64,000 nucleotides of DNA from Neofusicoccum parvum (lineage: Eukaryota > Ascomycota > Dothideomycetes > Botryosphaeriales > Botryosphaeriaceae), in contig CP087211.1 in assembly GCA_020912385.1 (NCBI GenBank), positions 2,108,001 through 2,172,000 on the forward strand, written 5' to 3'. Both the position numbers and the translations under genes were made by a program. Below the pieces are notes generated by a model. It did no database searches, was not told the DNA's origin, and saw nothing but the letters and a program-made list of their open reading frames with translations. This document shows positions 9,707 to 20,359 of this stretch, piece after piece. The stretch's first letter is position 1. Each line of letters starts with the position of its first letter.

Positions 9707-12700
9707 CTATCCTTTCTTCCGTAGCGGTGGGAAGCCCTTGCTTGGATGGTGAGCATCTGGATAGCGCTCGTGGAACTCCTTGACGAGGTCTTGCACATTA
9801 ATCAAGTGTTCTTCAGGCTCCCAGGTAAATTGGTCAGGTGGGTAGCCCTTCCAGTGGACGTGGTACTCGTGTCTTCTACGGCGACGATTTGGGCGACAGC
9901 CGACGATTGCGGTAACCTCCCATTCTGCTCCAGGGTCACCCTCTGTGCCGAGTATCGGTGGAGGAGGTGGTTGGCGTTGGCCTTCCAGAGGATCGTTGGC
10001 AGCTGGGCGAAGCATTGAGGTGTGGAAGACCGGGTGGACCTTCAGTGATATGGGTAGTGCCAGTTCATAGGCTTGCGGGTTGATCATGCGGTGTATCTGG
10101 TATGGGCCAGCCCATTTGTAGTCGAGTTTCTTGCTGGGCCGGATAGTCTTAATATTGCGTGTATCCAGCCAGACTTCATCGCCTTTGGTATACGCAGGCG
10201 ATGCTTGACGGTGCTGGTTTGCATATTCGGCTTGCGTGGATCTGGCGGCTAGGATCTGAGCCTTGCAGAAGTCGGTTATCTCCTCCATTCTTCGAGCGTA
10301 GGCTGCGGCCGCTTTGCTATCAATGGGCTTGGCATTCCTCGAGTCCGTCGGCTCGAATCCCATCCGCGGATGAGCACTAGTGTCTGCAAAGAAGGGTGTC
10401 ATCTGAGTTGTTGAGGACTCATGATTGTTAATAGCAAACTCCGCCAGGGGTAGTAGCTCCTCCCAGTCATCTTGTCTGAAGGAAGTGAAGGCGCGTAAGT
10501 ACTACTCCAGCTCCTGGTTCATACGCTCTGTTTGACCATCTGTCTCAGGATGGAAGGCAGTAGAGAATTTGGCCTTGATGCTTAACCGCTGGCAAAGAGC
10601 GCGCCAAAAGTCGCTGACGAATTGTGTGCCTCTGTCTGACGTAAGAGAGTCTAGTAGACCTCGTTGGCTAAAGATTCTTCGTGTGAAAATGTCTACCACT
10701 GCTGCCGTATCCATCTTGGTAGTTGCTTCGAAAGCTACGCGCTTAGTGCATCTGTCGACTATTACTAGTACGTTCTGAGCGCCTATTCGATTGCCGGGTG
10801 GTAACTCGACAATGAAGTCCATTGAGTAGTGCTTGCCGCGTTGCTCGGCAACTGGGAGAGGTCTTAGAAGGCCTGAAGGCTTCTGTCTGTTGGGTTTGAT
10901 CCGAGTGCAGGTATGACAGTTACGTACGAGGCGCTTGACGTCGTCCAGCATCTTTGGCCAGTAGTAATGGCGTTGAAGAATCTCGTACGTCTTGGTTACG
11001 CCTGGATGTCCTGATAGAAGTGATTCATGAGCTTGACGAAGTAACTCTAGGCGGGCTAAGCTTGATTCATTGCCTTCCGACGTTGCTGGCATATCTGGTA
11101 CCCAGATCTTGCCTCCATATAGCAGGAAACCGTCAGATTCTTCGCAATCTGCTAGGGTGACGTCGTCCAGGCGCTTCTTCCCCTCTCGCAAGGCTTCTAG
11201 CACCGACTGAAGCTTGTTATCCTTCCTGTCCTTGTAGGCTTGCGTGATACAAGTGTCCATTGCGCTTTGGCGTTCAAGGAATGTAGTCAGGATATGGATT
11301 GGGGAGATAGTGATAGTACGAGCTTGTTCTTGTTGTTTGGGATGAATATCCGGATGAAGGTTGTGAGCCTTGAGGACAATTTGATTGGAGAATCGGTGAT
11401 CCGGGTGTGGTAAATCTTGCTGTCTCCTGGTCAGGGCGTCTGGTTTGCAATACTTGCCTTTTGTATACTCAATCTGGAAGTCGAAGCGAGAGAGAAACTC
11501 GCTCCAGCGTGCTTGACGACGACTAAGTTGCTTGGACGTCATGAAGTATTCAAGATTCTTGTGGTCAGTGATAACCTTGATTGGTAGGCCAGTTGCATTG
11601 CCTTCTAGTTCTGCTCTCCATTCTTCGAAACAACGGATAATAGCAAGGAGCTCCTTATCGTATATCTCGTAGTTACATTCTGCTGGCGTGTGTTTCCGTG
11701 AGAAGAAGGCAACCGGATGGAGTACTCCCTGCTCATCGTATTGAGACAAGACTCCAGCTGAGACGTAATCAGATGCATCGGTTTCGAGTACAAGCTGCAG
11801 TTCAGCTTCTGGGTCAAAATGCTTGAGTACTGGTGCACTGAGAAAGGCTTGCTTTAGCTGATTGAAAGCAGCACCTGCTTGACTTGTCCATTTGAAGCTG
11901 CTGTTCTCCATTGTCTTGGTAGTAAGCTTGGTCAACGGCTGTACAATCTTCGCGAAGTTCTTGATGAAGCGCCTATAGAAGTTGGAGAATCCGAGAAAGG
12001 ATTGGACATCCTTGACGCATTGAGGCAGCTCCCAATTGACGATTACTAAGACCTTGTCTGGATCCATGCGTAGGCCGTGCTTCGCATCGATGATCAAGCC
12101 TAAGTACTTGACAGTATTAACCTCGAATTCACACTTTGAAATGTCCAGTTGAAGGCCAGCATCGCGTAGTCGTTGGAGAACTTGTTTAACGTGCTTGCGG
12201 TGATTCTGAAGATTATTGCTGTAGATCAAGATGTCGTCGACGTATGCGGTACAACAGACGTCGAGTAGGTCATGTAGAACGTCATTGATGTAGTGCTGCC
12301 ATGAGGCTGGGGCATTTGAGAGGCTAAAGGGCATGACGAGCCACTCGTACAGTCCCCAACGAGTCCTAAAGGCGGTCTTCCATTCTTCTCCTTTTGCAAC
12401 GCGAAGCTTGTGAAATGCAGCAACAATATCCAGCTTGGTATATACTGTAGCACGTGACAGTTTGTCGAGAGTCTCACGGAATAAGGGTAGCGGGTAGCGG
12501 TTCTTCACTGTGATCTCGTTGAGTCCGCGGTAGTCGACACAGAAGCGTAGTCCTCCTCCTGGCTTGCGAGCAAAGAGAACTGGTGCTGCAGCGGGTGATG
12601 AGCTTGCTTGAATAAAGCCTTTGGAGAGGTTCTCTTCGAGAGTCTTTTTTAAAACAAGCAGCTCGCCGTGAGACATGTTGTAGAGGGGGCCGAATAGCGG

Positions 12701-13609
12701 CTGTTTCTCCTTGCCTTCATCATCTTTCTGTAGTGGAATCTTGTGATCGTACTGGCGATGAGGGGGTAGTCTATTGGATAGCTCTTTGCTAAAGACATCA
12801 AGGAACTCATGGTACCACTTGGGAAGCTTGTCAAAAGGATTCGGCTTTGGTTTCCCTGACGGATTGAGTGCAATCTCAATATCACGAAGTGATGCGGCGA
12901 AGATCTGAACACCATCGCTATTCCGTGGATTATAGCGTTTACTGACGGCTAGCCGGTTGATTGCAACTGCACTGATTCCAATAGGAACTTCTGGCTGTAC
13001 CAGTTTGGCTGTACTGGGATCATCAGGTTGATTCTGCTGGATCAGCTTGTCTGGAGGTGCCTGATCATGAGGTACGTTGTAAGCTGAAATAGGGAATCCA
13101 CCATTGCGTTGCTTGAGGCAGTTTTTACGGCAGTAGCGGGACTTGAATGTAGTAAGCTCATCTTCGTGGTCCTGGAGGATGCCGTGCTTCCTTTGCCATG
13201 GCTTTCCTAAGATCACTGAGTACTGGTGGAGCTTTGGTACCACATAAGCTGTGACGACTTCGTGATGAGCGCCATTTGCGAGAGTAAGGCCGAAGTGAGT
13301 AGTCTGACTGATAGCTTCGCCTTGTCCATCATATCCATTGGCAGCAAGCTTCTCAGGCATCTCGGTGAGTGGCAAGTTATAGCGTTGGACGAAAGGCATA
13401 TCAACGAAAGCAAAGCCTTCACAGCCTGAGTCGGAGAGAGCGTGTGTTTGGAGACGATCATTGATGGTACAAGGAAGTAGCAGGCAGGGTTCGCGTGAAG
13501 GAGCGGGTACATCTAGCTGTAGACTTGCAAAGCCGATATTGATACTTGTTAGTTTGCCTTCGGGTTGAGGCTCCTGGGCGGGACTTTGCTTAGGGCCAGT
13601 TAGTTTTCC
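9707..13609 (-). pseudogene. pol: Gypsy Pol polyprotein, one nonsense codon in integrase
   Basis: An open frame of about 1300 codons, broken once. Domains in order: aspartic protease with active site ALSDSGCEG near 13425; reverse transcriptase with AYVDDILIYS near 12235; RNase H (LVLETDASDYV, then ITDHKNLEY); integrase with an H-H-C-C zinc finger and catalytic TSDRGTQF; GPY/F-type module; C-terminal chromodomain (YHVHWKGYPPDQFTWEPE). The TAG at 10502-10504 follows a Glu-Leu-Glu in the integrase where CAG is the likely original, a CpA-to-TpA change. The frame then continues to 9707. The chromodomain places it in the chromovirus branch, whose integrases target heterochromatin. Confidence 0.94.
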
Positions 13610-15021
13610 TCATTGCTGGTAGTATGTTGATTCTCCTCTACACCAGTGGTGTTCAACTTGATAAACGAGCCGTTATTGCGATACTGAGGACACTGAGCTC
13701 TGCGATGGCCGGCGGCGCCGCAGTTGATACAGACACCAGTCTGGAGACGCTGCTGGTATTGCTCCTGAGTAATGTGACGAGGCTTCGAGGGAACAGGACG
13801 TGTGCCGATTGCTGAGAGATCCATAGGCTCGCCGCCTGAAGTGGGCGCTGGAGCTGGAACCGGAGCTACTGGAGTCGACGTTGTAGGAGTTGGTTGTGGT
13901 GATGGCTGCGACGGTGATTCTGATAGATATGCATAGCGAGTAGGGCGGCGTTCAGCCCACAAGCGCTCGTTGTCAATCTGCTGAATGTGGCTTACCATTT
14001 GGTGGAAAGGCATAGCTCTGATTGTGGTTGCTACTGCGAAGAGGCCTTTCTTAAGCTCCTGTGAGAGTCCATACCAAAACTCTGCCTTACGGCCTTCTGG
14101 AGACATGTCGAGTTCGGTGCAGAGGCGCTGGTACTTTGCGGCATACCAGCTGAAAAGCTTGTTGGTCTGCTTGAGCTTATAGAGTTCTCGAAGTGCTGTC
14201 TCACGACGATTGGGGTCGCCAAACGCTTGTTCAAGTGACCATAAGAGGTCCTCAAAGTCTCCTGTAGTCGACAAAGGATCGCGAGGTGGGACATTAATAA
14301 TGCCGCGTTCCTTGACGTATCCTCGTACTTGAGCGCTTGCTTCGCCTTCAAGGCGCGACATGACGTACTGAAGACGGGCTTGAGGCGTGGGGAAACGGTC
14401 CTCATTTGCTGAAAGCTTGATGCGTACTGCAGTCCGCCAATTGAGGTATTCCTTCTTTTCTCCTTTGAAGACTGGTACATCAGGGAGCTTCTCACTGAGC
14501 TTTACCTTCTGTTGTGAGCTCTGACCCTGACTCTGGCTCGTAGCGAAGCTGGTTCCTGGCCTTGCTGATAGTGGTACGTGGCTAAATCCTCCAGCAGACA
14601 GCTGCTGTCTCTTGTAGGCGTCCAATTGTCCTCTCAGTGTTTCCTGCATTGCGCGTGCGGTATTCAACTCGTTGGTAAGGCTGTTGACGCTGTTCTGAGC
14701 GGACTGGAGCCGAACCTCGAGTGTTGCTGTATGTTGTGCGCGTTCATACTGTTCTCTTGACCAGGTGAGGAAGCGTTGGGCCTGGTCGCTACCCATGGTA
14801 ACGTAATCGACGAGTGTCTGGGCGTCAGTGATGTTGATAGGGTCAAGGCTAAGCCAATTGAAGCCGAAGGTGTCATGGCTCTGTTGGTGCATGGTTGTTG
14901 GGCTCTCGCTCTCAAGCGGTAGGACGTGCGATAAAGGTCTCGTGGGTGACGAATCGTATAGGTGACGGTGTGACTCTCTCCAGGCGTCGTCGCCTGTGAC
15001 GTCTGGGTACATTCCTGACAT
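13600..15021 (-). CDS. gag: Gypsy Gag polyprotein
   Basis: 473 residues, uninterrupted. A coiled-coil-like stretch lies around residues 80-140. A retrotransposon gag domain follows (LSEKLPDVPVFKGEKKEYLNW onward), then a Pro/Thr-rich linker and a single CCHC zinc knuckle CINCGAAGHRRAQC near residue 435. It forms the particle that packages element RNA. It ends at 13600. Pol is open in the -1 frame from 13609 with only a few codons of overlap, so Pol is probably made by -1 frameshifting near the A-run before the Gag stop. No strict consensus slippery heptamer is present. Confidence 0.93.
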   Translation of the reverse strand: MSGMYPDVTGDDAWRESHRHLYDSSPTRPLSHVLPLESESPTTMHQQSHDTFGFNWLSLDPINITDAQTLVDYVTMGSDQAQRFLTWSREQYERAQHTATLEVRLQSAQNSVNSLTNELNTARAMQETLRGQLDAYKRQQLSAGGFSHVPLSARPGTSFATSQSQGQSSQQKVKLSEKLPDVPVFKGEKKEYLNWRTAVRIKLSANEDRFPTPQARLQYVMSRLEGEASAQVRGYVKERGIINVPPRDPLSTTGDFEDLLWSLEQAFGDPNRRETALRELYKLKQTNKLFSWYAAKYQRLCTELDMSPEGRKAEFWYGLSQELKKGLFAVATTIRAMPFHQMVSHIQQIDNERLWAERRPTRYAYLSESPSQPSPQPTPTTSTPVAPVPAPAPTSGGEPMDLSAIGTRPVPSKPRHITQEQYQQRLQTGVCINCGAAGHRRAQCPQYRNNGSFIKLNTTGVEENQHTTSNEEN

Positions 15022-15107
15022 AATGGAGGACGGTAACGGTTGCTGTGGGCTTCGGACACCTGGCGTGGCTCCGACTTGCTGTGAAACGGTGAGGCTCTGC
15101 GCGAGAC

Positions 15108-15142
15108 TCGACGGTAACGGTAACGGTAACGGTAACGGTGAC
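15108..15142. repeat. GGTAAC hexamer tandem repeat in the Gypsy leader
   Basis: Four to five head-to-tail GGTAAC units in the untranslated leader between the 5' LTR and gag, with a further isolated copy near 15030. It is not a fungal telomere repeat (TTAGGG type). Function unknown. Confidence 0.8.
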
Positions 15143-15187
15143 GCGAGCTATTCTAAAGCCTGCTCGTGGCTATGAGTGAGATGGGTG

Positions 15188-15196
15188 GTGCGACCT
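15188..15196 (-). other. Candidate self-primed primer binding site
   Basis: Two bases inside the 5' LTR the minus strand reads AGGTCGCAC. This is an exact 9-nt complement of GTGCGACCT at 15235-15227 inside the LTR. Tf1/sushi-group elements prime with the first 11 nt of their own mRNA instead of a tRNA, and the position here fits that mechanism. It would place the transcript start near 15235. Only 9 nt match, and part of the pairing segment lies in an LTR hairpin, so chance is not excluded. Confidence 0.45.
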
Positions 15197-15198
15197 AA

Positions 15199-15369
15199 TG
15201 TAATGAGACTCGATGCTGCTACAGAGAGGTCGCACGAAGTGCGAGAGTCTACGTACAAACGAGAGCTATCAAACTGCGAAGTGTGTGACGTCACCGCATA
15301 CCTACGCACCTACTGCCTACGTGTCATCACGTGCTTCACCTCAACACCAGTCTTTACTCAGCCATTACA
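15199..15369 (-). repeat. 5' LTR of the Gypsy element
   Basis: 171 bp, TG...CA ends, the upstream LTR for minus-strand transcription. The sequence at 15227-15235 is complementary to the putative primer binding site at 15188-15196, which suggests self-priming. Confidence 0.95.
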
Positions 15370-15374
15370 TTCTA

Positions 15375-16663
15375 GGAAGATAATCCCGGGTATCGTGTTC
15401 CTCGTAGTAGTTTCTACATCTTTGCTTCTCTCTACAGTTCTAGGCAAGGTATCTAGGGGCTTAGTAGTAGAAGCACCTCTTCCTCTCCATACTATAGTAT
15501 TCAACGCGGCTAGTAAACTGTTGTCCAAACCTAAGGCCGTTATAAATAGCGTGCTAGGCTGCTTATTCTAAGCGAAACTAGATCCTAAGTAAGGCGTAGC
15601 GTCTGAGAGGGGTGTCTTTCTTCTTTATCTATACGATATCTTCAATCTAGTAGCCGAGCTACGTGAGATTATTCTCCTAGCTGATCTTCTCGATACTGTG
15701 TTCTTTCTCGCCCATCTAAATCTCTTCAGTTGGTGTAAGGTGGGCGACTATTCTATAGCGGGGGTGGGTAATCTTAGTCTACTCTCCTAGCTTCTCCACC
15801 TACTTAGTATTCTTCTTAGTAGTCTCTTTTCCTTTATCTGTTCTAAACTAAATAAGATATCCTGTCTTTATAGAGCCTACCCCTAGGATCTCTACGTCCT
15901 TAGTGTTGTTACATTCTTTAAGGGCGTCTGAAATCTACTTGGCTACTTCGTCCTGCAGTATGTCTCGCTTTAATTAGTTGTCCGACGTGTCTTGGTCCGT
16001 TTAGAGCTGCGTAGTGGTGATCTTCATCACCTGGAGACTGTTTCCAGATTGCTTGTAGTACGACTGAGGAGGTGGGACAGTAGGTGGGAGTGCTACTACT
16101 CTAGCCCAGTTCCGCTGTTGAGGCTGTTGCTGGCGTATAGTCTTGAGTTCATGGCTGATCTTGTCTACTTTCTCTGTGAGGTCTATAACCTGCTTCTGTA
16201 GAGCCTTGTTCTAGGTGATGAGAGTCTCGTGTTCTTTCTTAGCATCTTCTTGCCCTTGCTGTAGGAGTTGAAGAAGTTCTTTTTACTGAGAGAGCTCCTT
16301 CTTCATGTATTCCACCAGAGGGGGGATATCTAGCATGTTGATGAGGGCCATCTTGGCTCGCTCTGCATTTAGGTTGGACTTGGCTTGGGCCTCAGTGGCC
16401 TGTGTTTCGGTGTTCTGGGTCTTGGTGGCTTGGGTTCTAGTAGTCTGGGTTTCTTTGGTAGTCTTTCTCGCTTGTGGTGTGGCTTTGCTTTTCCCAGCTG
16501 TTCTGCTATCTGTTGGCATAACACGGGAAGTACTGCGTGTAGTCCTTCCTGGCAGTGTTTCTTCTCGGTTAATCCTTAGGGTTCGGACAGCTGTAGGGGC
16601 CTGGGGCGAGGCTGGGTTGGTGGGGCTCTGCGCCCGGGGTGTATGGGGCTCTGTGCTCCCCAT
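15375..16663 (-). mobile_element. LINE B, 5' part beyond the Gypsy insertion
   Basis: Continuation of LINE B after the duplicated TTCTA. The block is stop-rich and AT-rich. At its right end is an open stretch 16283-16663 (126 residues). This is the start of a gag-like ORF1: basic, Thr/Gln/Ala-rich, with repeated TQTTRTQATKTQ-like units. The rest of ORF1 down to 15375 is broken by many TAG and TAA codons. Taken with 7643-9479, LINE B once carried both ORFs. Confidence 0.78.
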
Positions 16664-17149
16664 GTTACCTTATCGGCGCACGGGCCGAGAAGGTGAAAAT
16701 CTTTGTGGAGAGAAGAGGCGATGTGGTTGAATTCAGACTGGCTCTTACGGGCCCACCAGGGCAGTGCACGCCCTGGGCCTGGGCTGAGTTACTCTCCTGA
16801 ATGTGCGCTTTCTATTGCTCCTAATTTTGTGATGGCGGCCGTCCTAGTTGGATTGATTCGCGAGGTGTTCCTTTTTGGCTGGGATTCCTTGGTCTCAATC
16901 CTGTCTCGGCCATATGATTCGATAACGGAGGTGATTGAGCTTGTTTTCTATCAGAATCACAAGATTCTTGCGGATACGGAGTGCGTCGGCTACGCAGAGG
17001 GCTGGCTGTCCATCAGGCTTGACCAGGCGACTCGTGATGCCGGCGGATGCAGCCCTGGAGCAGTTGGATGGGTGTGATGGCGACGACAGTGCCGGGCGCA
17101 GAAGAGTTCACATCAGATTAATAGGATTGATTAAAATAGATTATATATC
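16664..17149. other. Probable LINE B leader and LOG 3' flank; no gene seen
   Basis: 486 nt. The left part is GC-richer and probably the 5' leader of LINE B. The right part (about 17110-17149) is an AT-rich 3' flank of the LOG-like gene. No ORF with recognisable domains. Confidence 0.4.
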
Positions 17150-17902
17150 TTAGATTTGAGTCCAGTTCAATTTGAACCGACTTTCATTTGTTTTATAGTT
17201 CCTTAGGCGTTCGATTACCTCTTCTGCACTGCAAGCTTCAACAAGAATTTGGGAGTCCTCAGAATGCATGAATCCAGTGCGGACAGAGGTGTCGACCCAC
17301 TTGAGGAGATGATCCCAAAAGTTCTCGATGTTGTAAACAACGATGCCACGGTCGTGAACTCCTAATTGATTCCAGGTGAGAACCTCGACCAGCTCCTCGA
17401 AGGTTCCCCAACCGCCGCTCAAGGCCACAAAGCCGCCCCCGGGTCCACCGTTAGCTACTTCTTCGGCCATCATGCGCTTTCGAGTGAAGATGTCATCAAC
17501 AATGGTGGTGCGGCCGTAGATGTTCTCGTCTAGCACGTTGCGGGGACCCGACGCCGTCCACGGCTTCAGCTTTCCGTCGGGCGCGATGATCTGAGACTCG
17601 TCATTGTGCGACTTCGCGGCGCCGGCCTCCTGCTTGACCATGATTCTTGGGATGATGCCGTGCACCGCGTCTTTTCCGGCCAGGGAGACCATCGCCCGCG
17701 CGACTTCGCCCATCAGGCCGATTGTTCCGCCACCGTAGACGAGCTTCATGCCGTTCTTGTGAAGCGCGTGAGCTAGAGCACGTGCTGCTTCCAAATGCAG
17801 TGGCGAGGTGCCGCTGCTGGCGCCGCAGAGCACGCAAACAACCGGTCGCTTGTCTCGTGTGCCATTGGGAGTTGTCGTATCCGCGCCGTTTTCTGTTGCC
17901 AT
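17150..17902 (-). CDS. LOG-like cytokinin riboside 5'-monophosphate phosphoribohydrolase
   Basis: 250 residues, no introns. Rossmann-like LOG/'lysine decarboxylase' family fold: CVLCGASSG at the N-terminus, YGGGTIGLMGEVA around residue 60, RKRMMAEE, and LSGGWGTFEELVEVLTW, the family's PGGxGTxxE motif with Ser in place of Pro. Enzymes of this family split nucleoside 5'-monophosphates into base and ribose 5-phosphate, and in plants and some fungi they release active cytokinin. The Met at 17902 starts just before the conserved core. The open frame runs upstream to 18112, but that extension looks non-coding. No isopentenyltransferase is nearby, so a nucleotide-salvage role is equally possible. 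Confidence 0.87.
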   Translation of the reverse strand: MATENGADTTTPNGTRDKRPVVCVLCGASSGTSPLHLEAARALAHALHKNGMKLVYGGGTIGLMGEVARAMVSLAGKDAVHGIIPRIMVKQEAGAAKSHNDESQIIAPDGKLKPWTASGPRNVLDENIYGRTTIVDDIFTRKRMMAEEVANGGPGGGFVALSGGWGTFEELVEVLTWNQLGVHDRGIVVYNIENFWDHLLKWVDTSVRTGFMHSEDSQILVEACSAEEVIERLRNYKTNESRFKLNWTQI

Positions 17903-18820
17903 TGTGGAGAAAAGAGGAGATTCAGTATTGCTTTTACAGATGCGCGACGCTATGCCAGATGAGATCGCTCTGGGAAAGGAGAGATGGAATTGAGAGGATA
18001 GAATGCGGTGTATGAAAATTTGTAGGTTTGCTTTAAGTATAGCCTTGCCCACTCCAATTTGTCGCAAGAGAAGACCTTGCAGAAATTTTCCTTTAGTCGC
18101 CCGCGACGACATGTGCGCGGTCGGTGTCAGAATTAGCTCTCCGAAACTTTTCTAGGTAATCACCGAGAATAGAAAAATGAACCCGAATTTGGCCAGGAGA
18201 GGGAACAACAGGACGGTTTGAATTCGTGCACCGAGAGAGTTAGGGACCGTCTAGATCTGGTAATCGTGGGGCCGAAACGGGCTGACCGGGAAAATCAGCT
18301 CGGAAGTGCCGGGGGCTACGAAAGCAGTAGAGCACAGACTTATCGACCGACAAGGTATAGAACGCCCTAACATGCGTCTTTTGCCATGAACGTAATAACC
18401 TTTCCTAGGAGAAAGGGATACAAAGATATCTATTTCGGGAAGAGATAGCCCTACCTCCTTGAACGATCAGATTTCGGGGCTACCGAACGACATAATTAAT
18501 TTAGTATCACGTATGCCGAAACTAAATCAAGCAACGGTCCTCTTTTCAATAGGAACAACGACCATTTACGCAACGCGCCCTCATCAGGAAGCAAAAACAC
18601 TCGTATGGATCCCATCCCGTCTTCTCCGACACTTTTTCTGGCCATCTTCGGCTGCACTCTCCTACGTCCCCTATCATCCTTTGGCACCTGATACTTCTGG
18701 CTCCGGGGTTCTGCTTCGTCATGCAGCACGACTTATAAAATATTACAATAAAGTAACCAGATCAAGCATCCTATATACTGAATCTAGCAGTCGAGTTTCC
18801 AGTAACACCTTCCCACAACC
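17903..18820. other. Divergent intergenic region between the LOG-like gene and NPT1
   Basis: 918 nt separating two divergently transcribed genes, so it should hold both promoters. No convincing ORF, repeat or RNA gene was seen. Confidence 0.5.
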
Positions 18821-20359
18821 ATGGCCTCTAACGTAACTGATGCAGCAGTGATTTCACTGCTCGACACGTAGGTGGCCCTTCTTTCATTCACCACATTATT
18901 CTAATCACGTGCAAAGGGACTTTTACAAATTCACAATGCAATTTTGCGTGCTGAAGTATTTCCCGAACACCGAGGTCACCTACCAACTGACCAATCGTAC
19001 TCAACACATGCGTTTCACTCAGGAGGCGTACCATTGGTTGCGAACGCAGATCGACCATCTCGGAAGTCTTGTTTTCACCGAAGACGAATTGAGCTATTTG
19101 GAATCGTTTCCCTTCTTTGACAAGTCATACATACGCTATCTGTCGACTTTCCGTCTCCATCCGGACAGACAAGTCGTACTATCCTTCAAGCCTGACTTGG
19201 ATGATGAGAACCAGTTTGGCGAACTGAGCATTCATGTCGAGGGCTTGTGGAAGGAAACGATCCTCTACGAAATTCCACTTCTTGCATTGACCAGCGAGGC
19301 CTATTTCAAATTCTGCGAGAATCGATGGACTCATGAGGGGCAGCAGGAAAAAGCGTGCGAAAAGGGCGTGAAGTTGTTGGGACACGGGTGCCACTTCTCC
19401 GAGCTGGGAACAAGGCGCCGGAGAGACTACAAAACACAAGGCCTCGTCATTCAGGGCCTTTTGAATGCGGCCAAGAAGATGGAAGGCATTGAGTGTGTCG
19501 GGAGGTTCCTCGGAACAAGCAACGTTCACTTTGCCAGGAAATTTGGAATTCCCGCCCTGGGGACCATTGCGCACGAGTGGTTCATGGGAGTTGCCGCGGT
19601 AACCGACAATTATGAAAGGGCGAATGAGATTGCGCTCAGCTTCTGGGTGAATGCCTTCGGCAAAGGAGTAAGTATTTCTGCTACGGACCTCAGTGCCAGC
19701 ACTTACTGTGTTAGGTTCTAAGTGTGGCGCTTACCGATACTTTTGGCACGATGAACTTTCTGGACTCCTTCAGAAAACCTATAACTTTGTGTGATTCTTT
19801 TTCAAGCGCTACAGACACTACTAAAGAGTCGCTGGGAGTTCCTCTGGAGACTTATGCCGAGATATTTGCAGGCGTACGTCAAGACTCGGGTGATCCAAGA
19901 GAGTTTGTCAACGTGATGCGAGCTTTCTACGATCATGAGGGTATTGTAGACATGAAAACAATCGTCTTCACAGACTCTCTTAACACCGACCTCTGCATCG
20001 AATACAAAAAAGCGGCTGAGGCGCAAGGTTTTCGTGCGACCTTCGGGATCGGCACGTTCCTCACGAGTAAGTTCAACCTGTAACACTAGTTTGTTCGTGA
20101 TGCTGATCTATTAATAGACGATTTCCTTCAAGAAGGCACGGGAATCAAGTCCGCACCCCTGAATGTTGTGATGAAGCTCTCGACTGCAGAAAGGAGGCCG
20201 GCGGTCAAGCTGAGTGATAACGCAGGCAAGAATTCTGGCGACAAAGAGAAGTTGGCTGAAGTCAAGAGAAGAATAGGTCTTGAGGAAAAGAGCTGGTTGG
20301 GTGGAGATGAGCGCGCTCGATGGGTCATGCAGGAGCTTCCAGGAACCGTCAAAATTTGA
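18821..20359 (+). CDS. NPT1: Nicotinate phosphoribosyltransferase, four exons
   Basis: Joins nicotinate to PRPP to make nicotinate mononucleotide, the first step of NAD+ salvage. Exons by splice signals: 18821-18867, 18917-19667, 19715-20066, 20118-20359, giving 463 residues in one frame. This is normal length for fungal Npt1. Introns are 47-51 nt. Conserved blocks: LLDTDFYKFTMQ at the N-terminus (its codons cross intron 1), ALTDTFGTMNFLDSF, GVRQDSGDP, FTDSLN, and GTFLTNDF across intron 3. No signal or membrane segment, so cytosolic/nuclear. The PRPP it uses is made by the enzyme encoded at 41215-42372. Confidence 0.95.

Larger units (their letters stand above)
9485..15369 (-). mobile_element. 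Full-length Ty3/Gypsy chromovirus inserted in LINE B
   Basis: 5885-bp LTR retrotransposon with 171-bp LTRs and a perfect target duplication TTCTA at 9480-9484 and 15370-15374. On the minus strand the order is LTR, leader, gag, pol (protease-RT-RNase H-integrase-chromodomain), polypurine tract, LTR. The two LTRs differ at one base (A at 9571, G at 15285), so insertion was recent. The only coding defect seen is one TAG in the integrase (10502-10504). The LTRs contain TGACGTCA and CACGTG palindromes, but no clear TATA box. Confidence 0.96.

Noticed and set aside
15108..15142. Telomere-like repeat
   Set aside because: GGTAAC units are not the fungal TTAGGG type, and they lie in the leader of a retrotransposon.
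16283..16663. A separate 126-residue host gene
   Set aside because: It is low-complexity, lies at the expected ORF1 start of degraded LINE B, and has the same orientation as that element.
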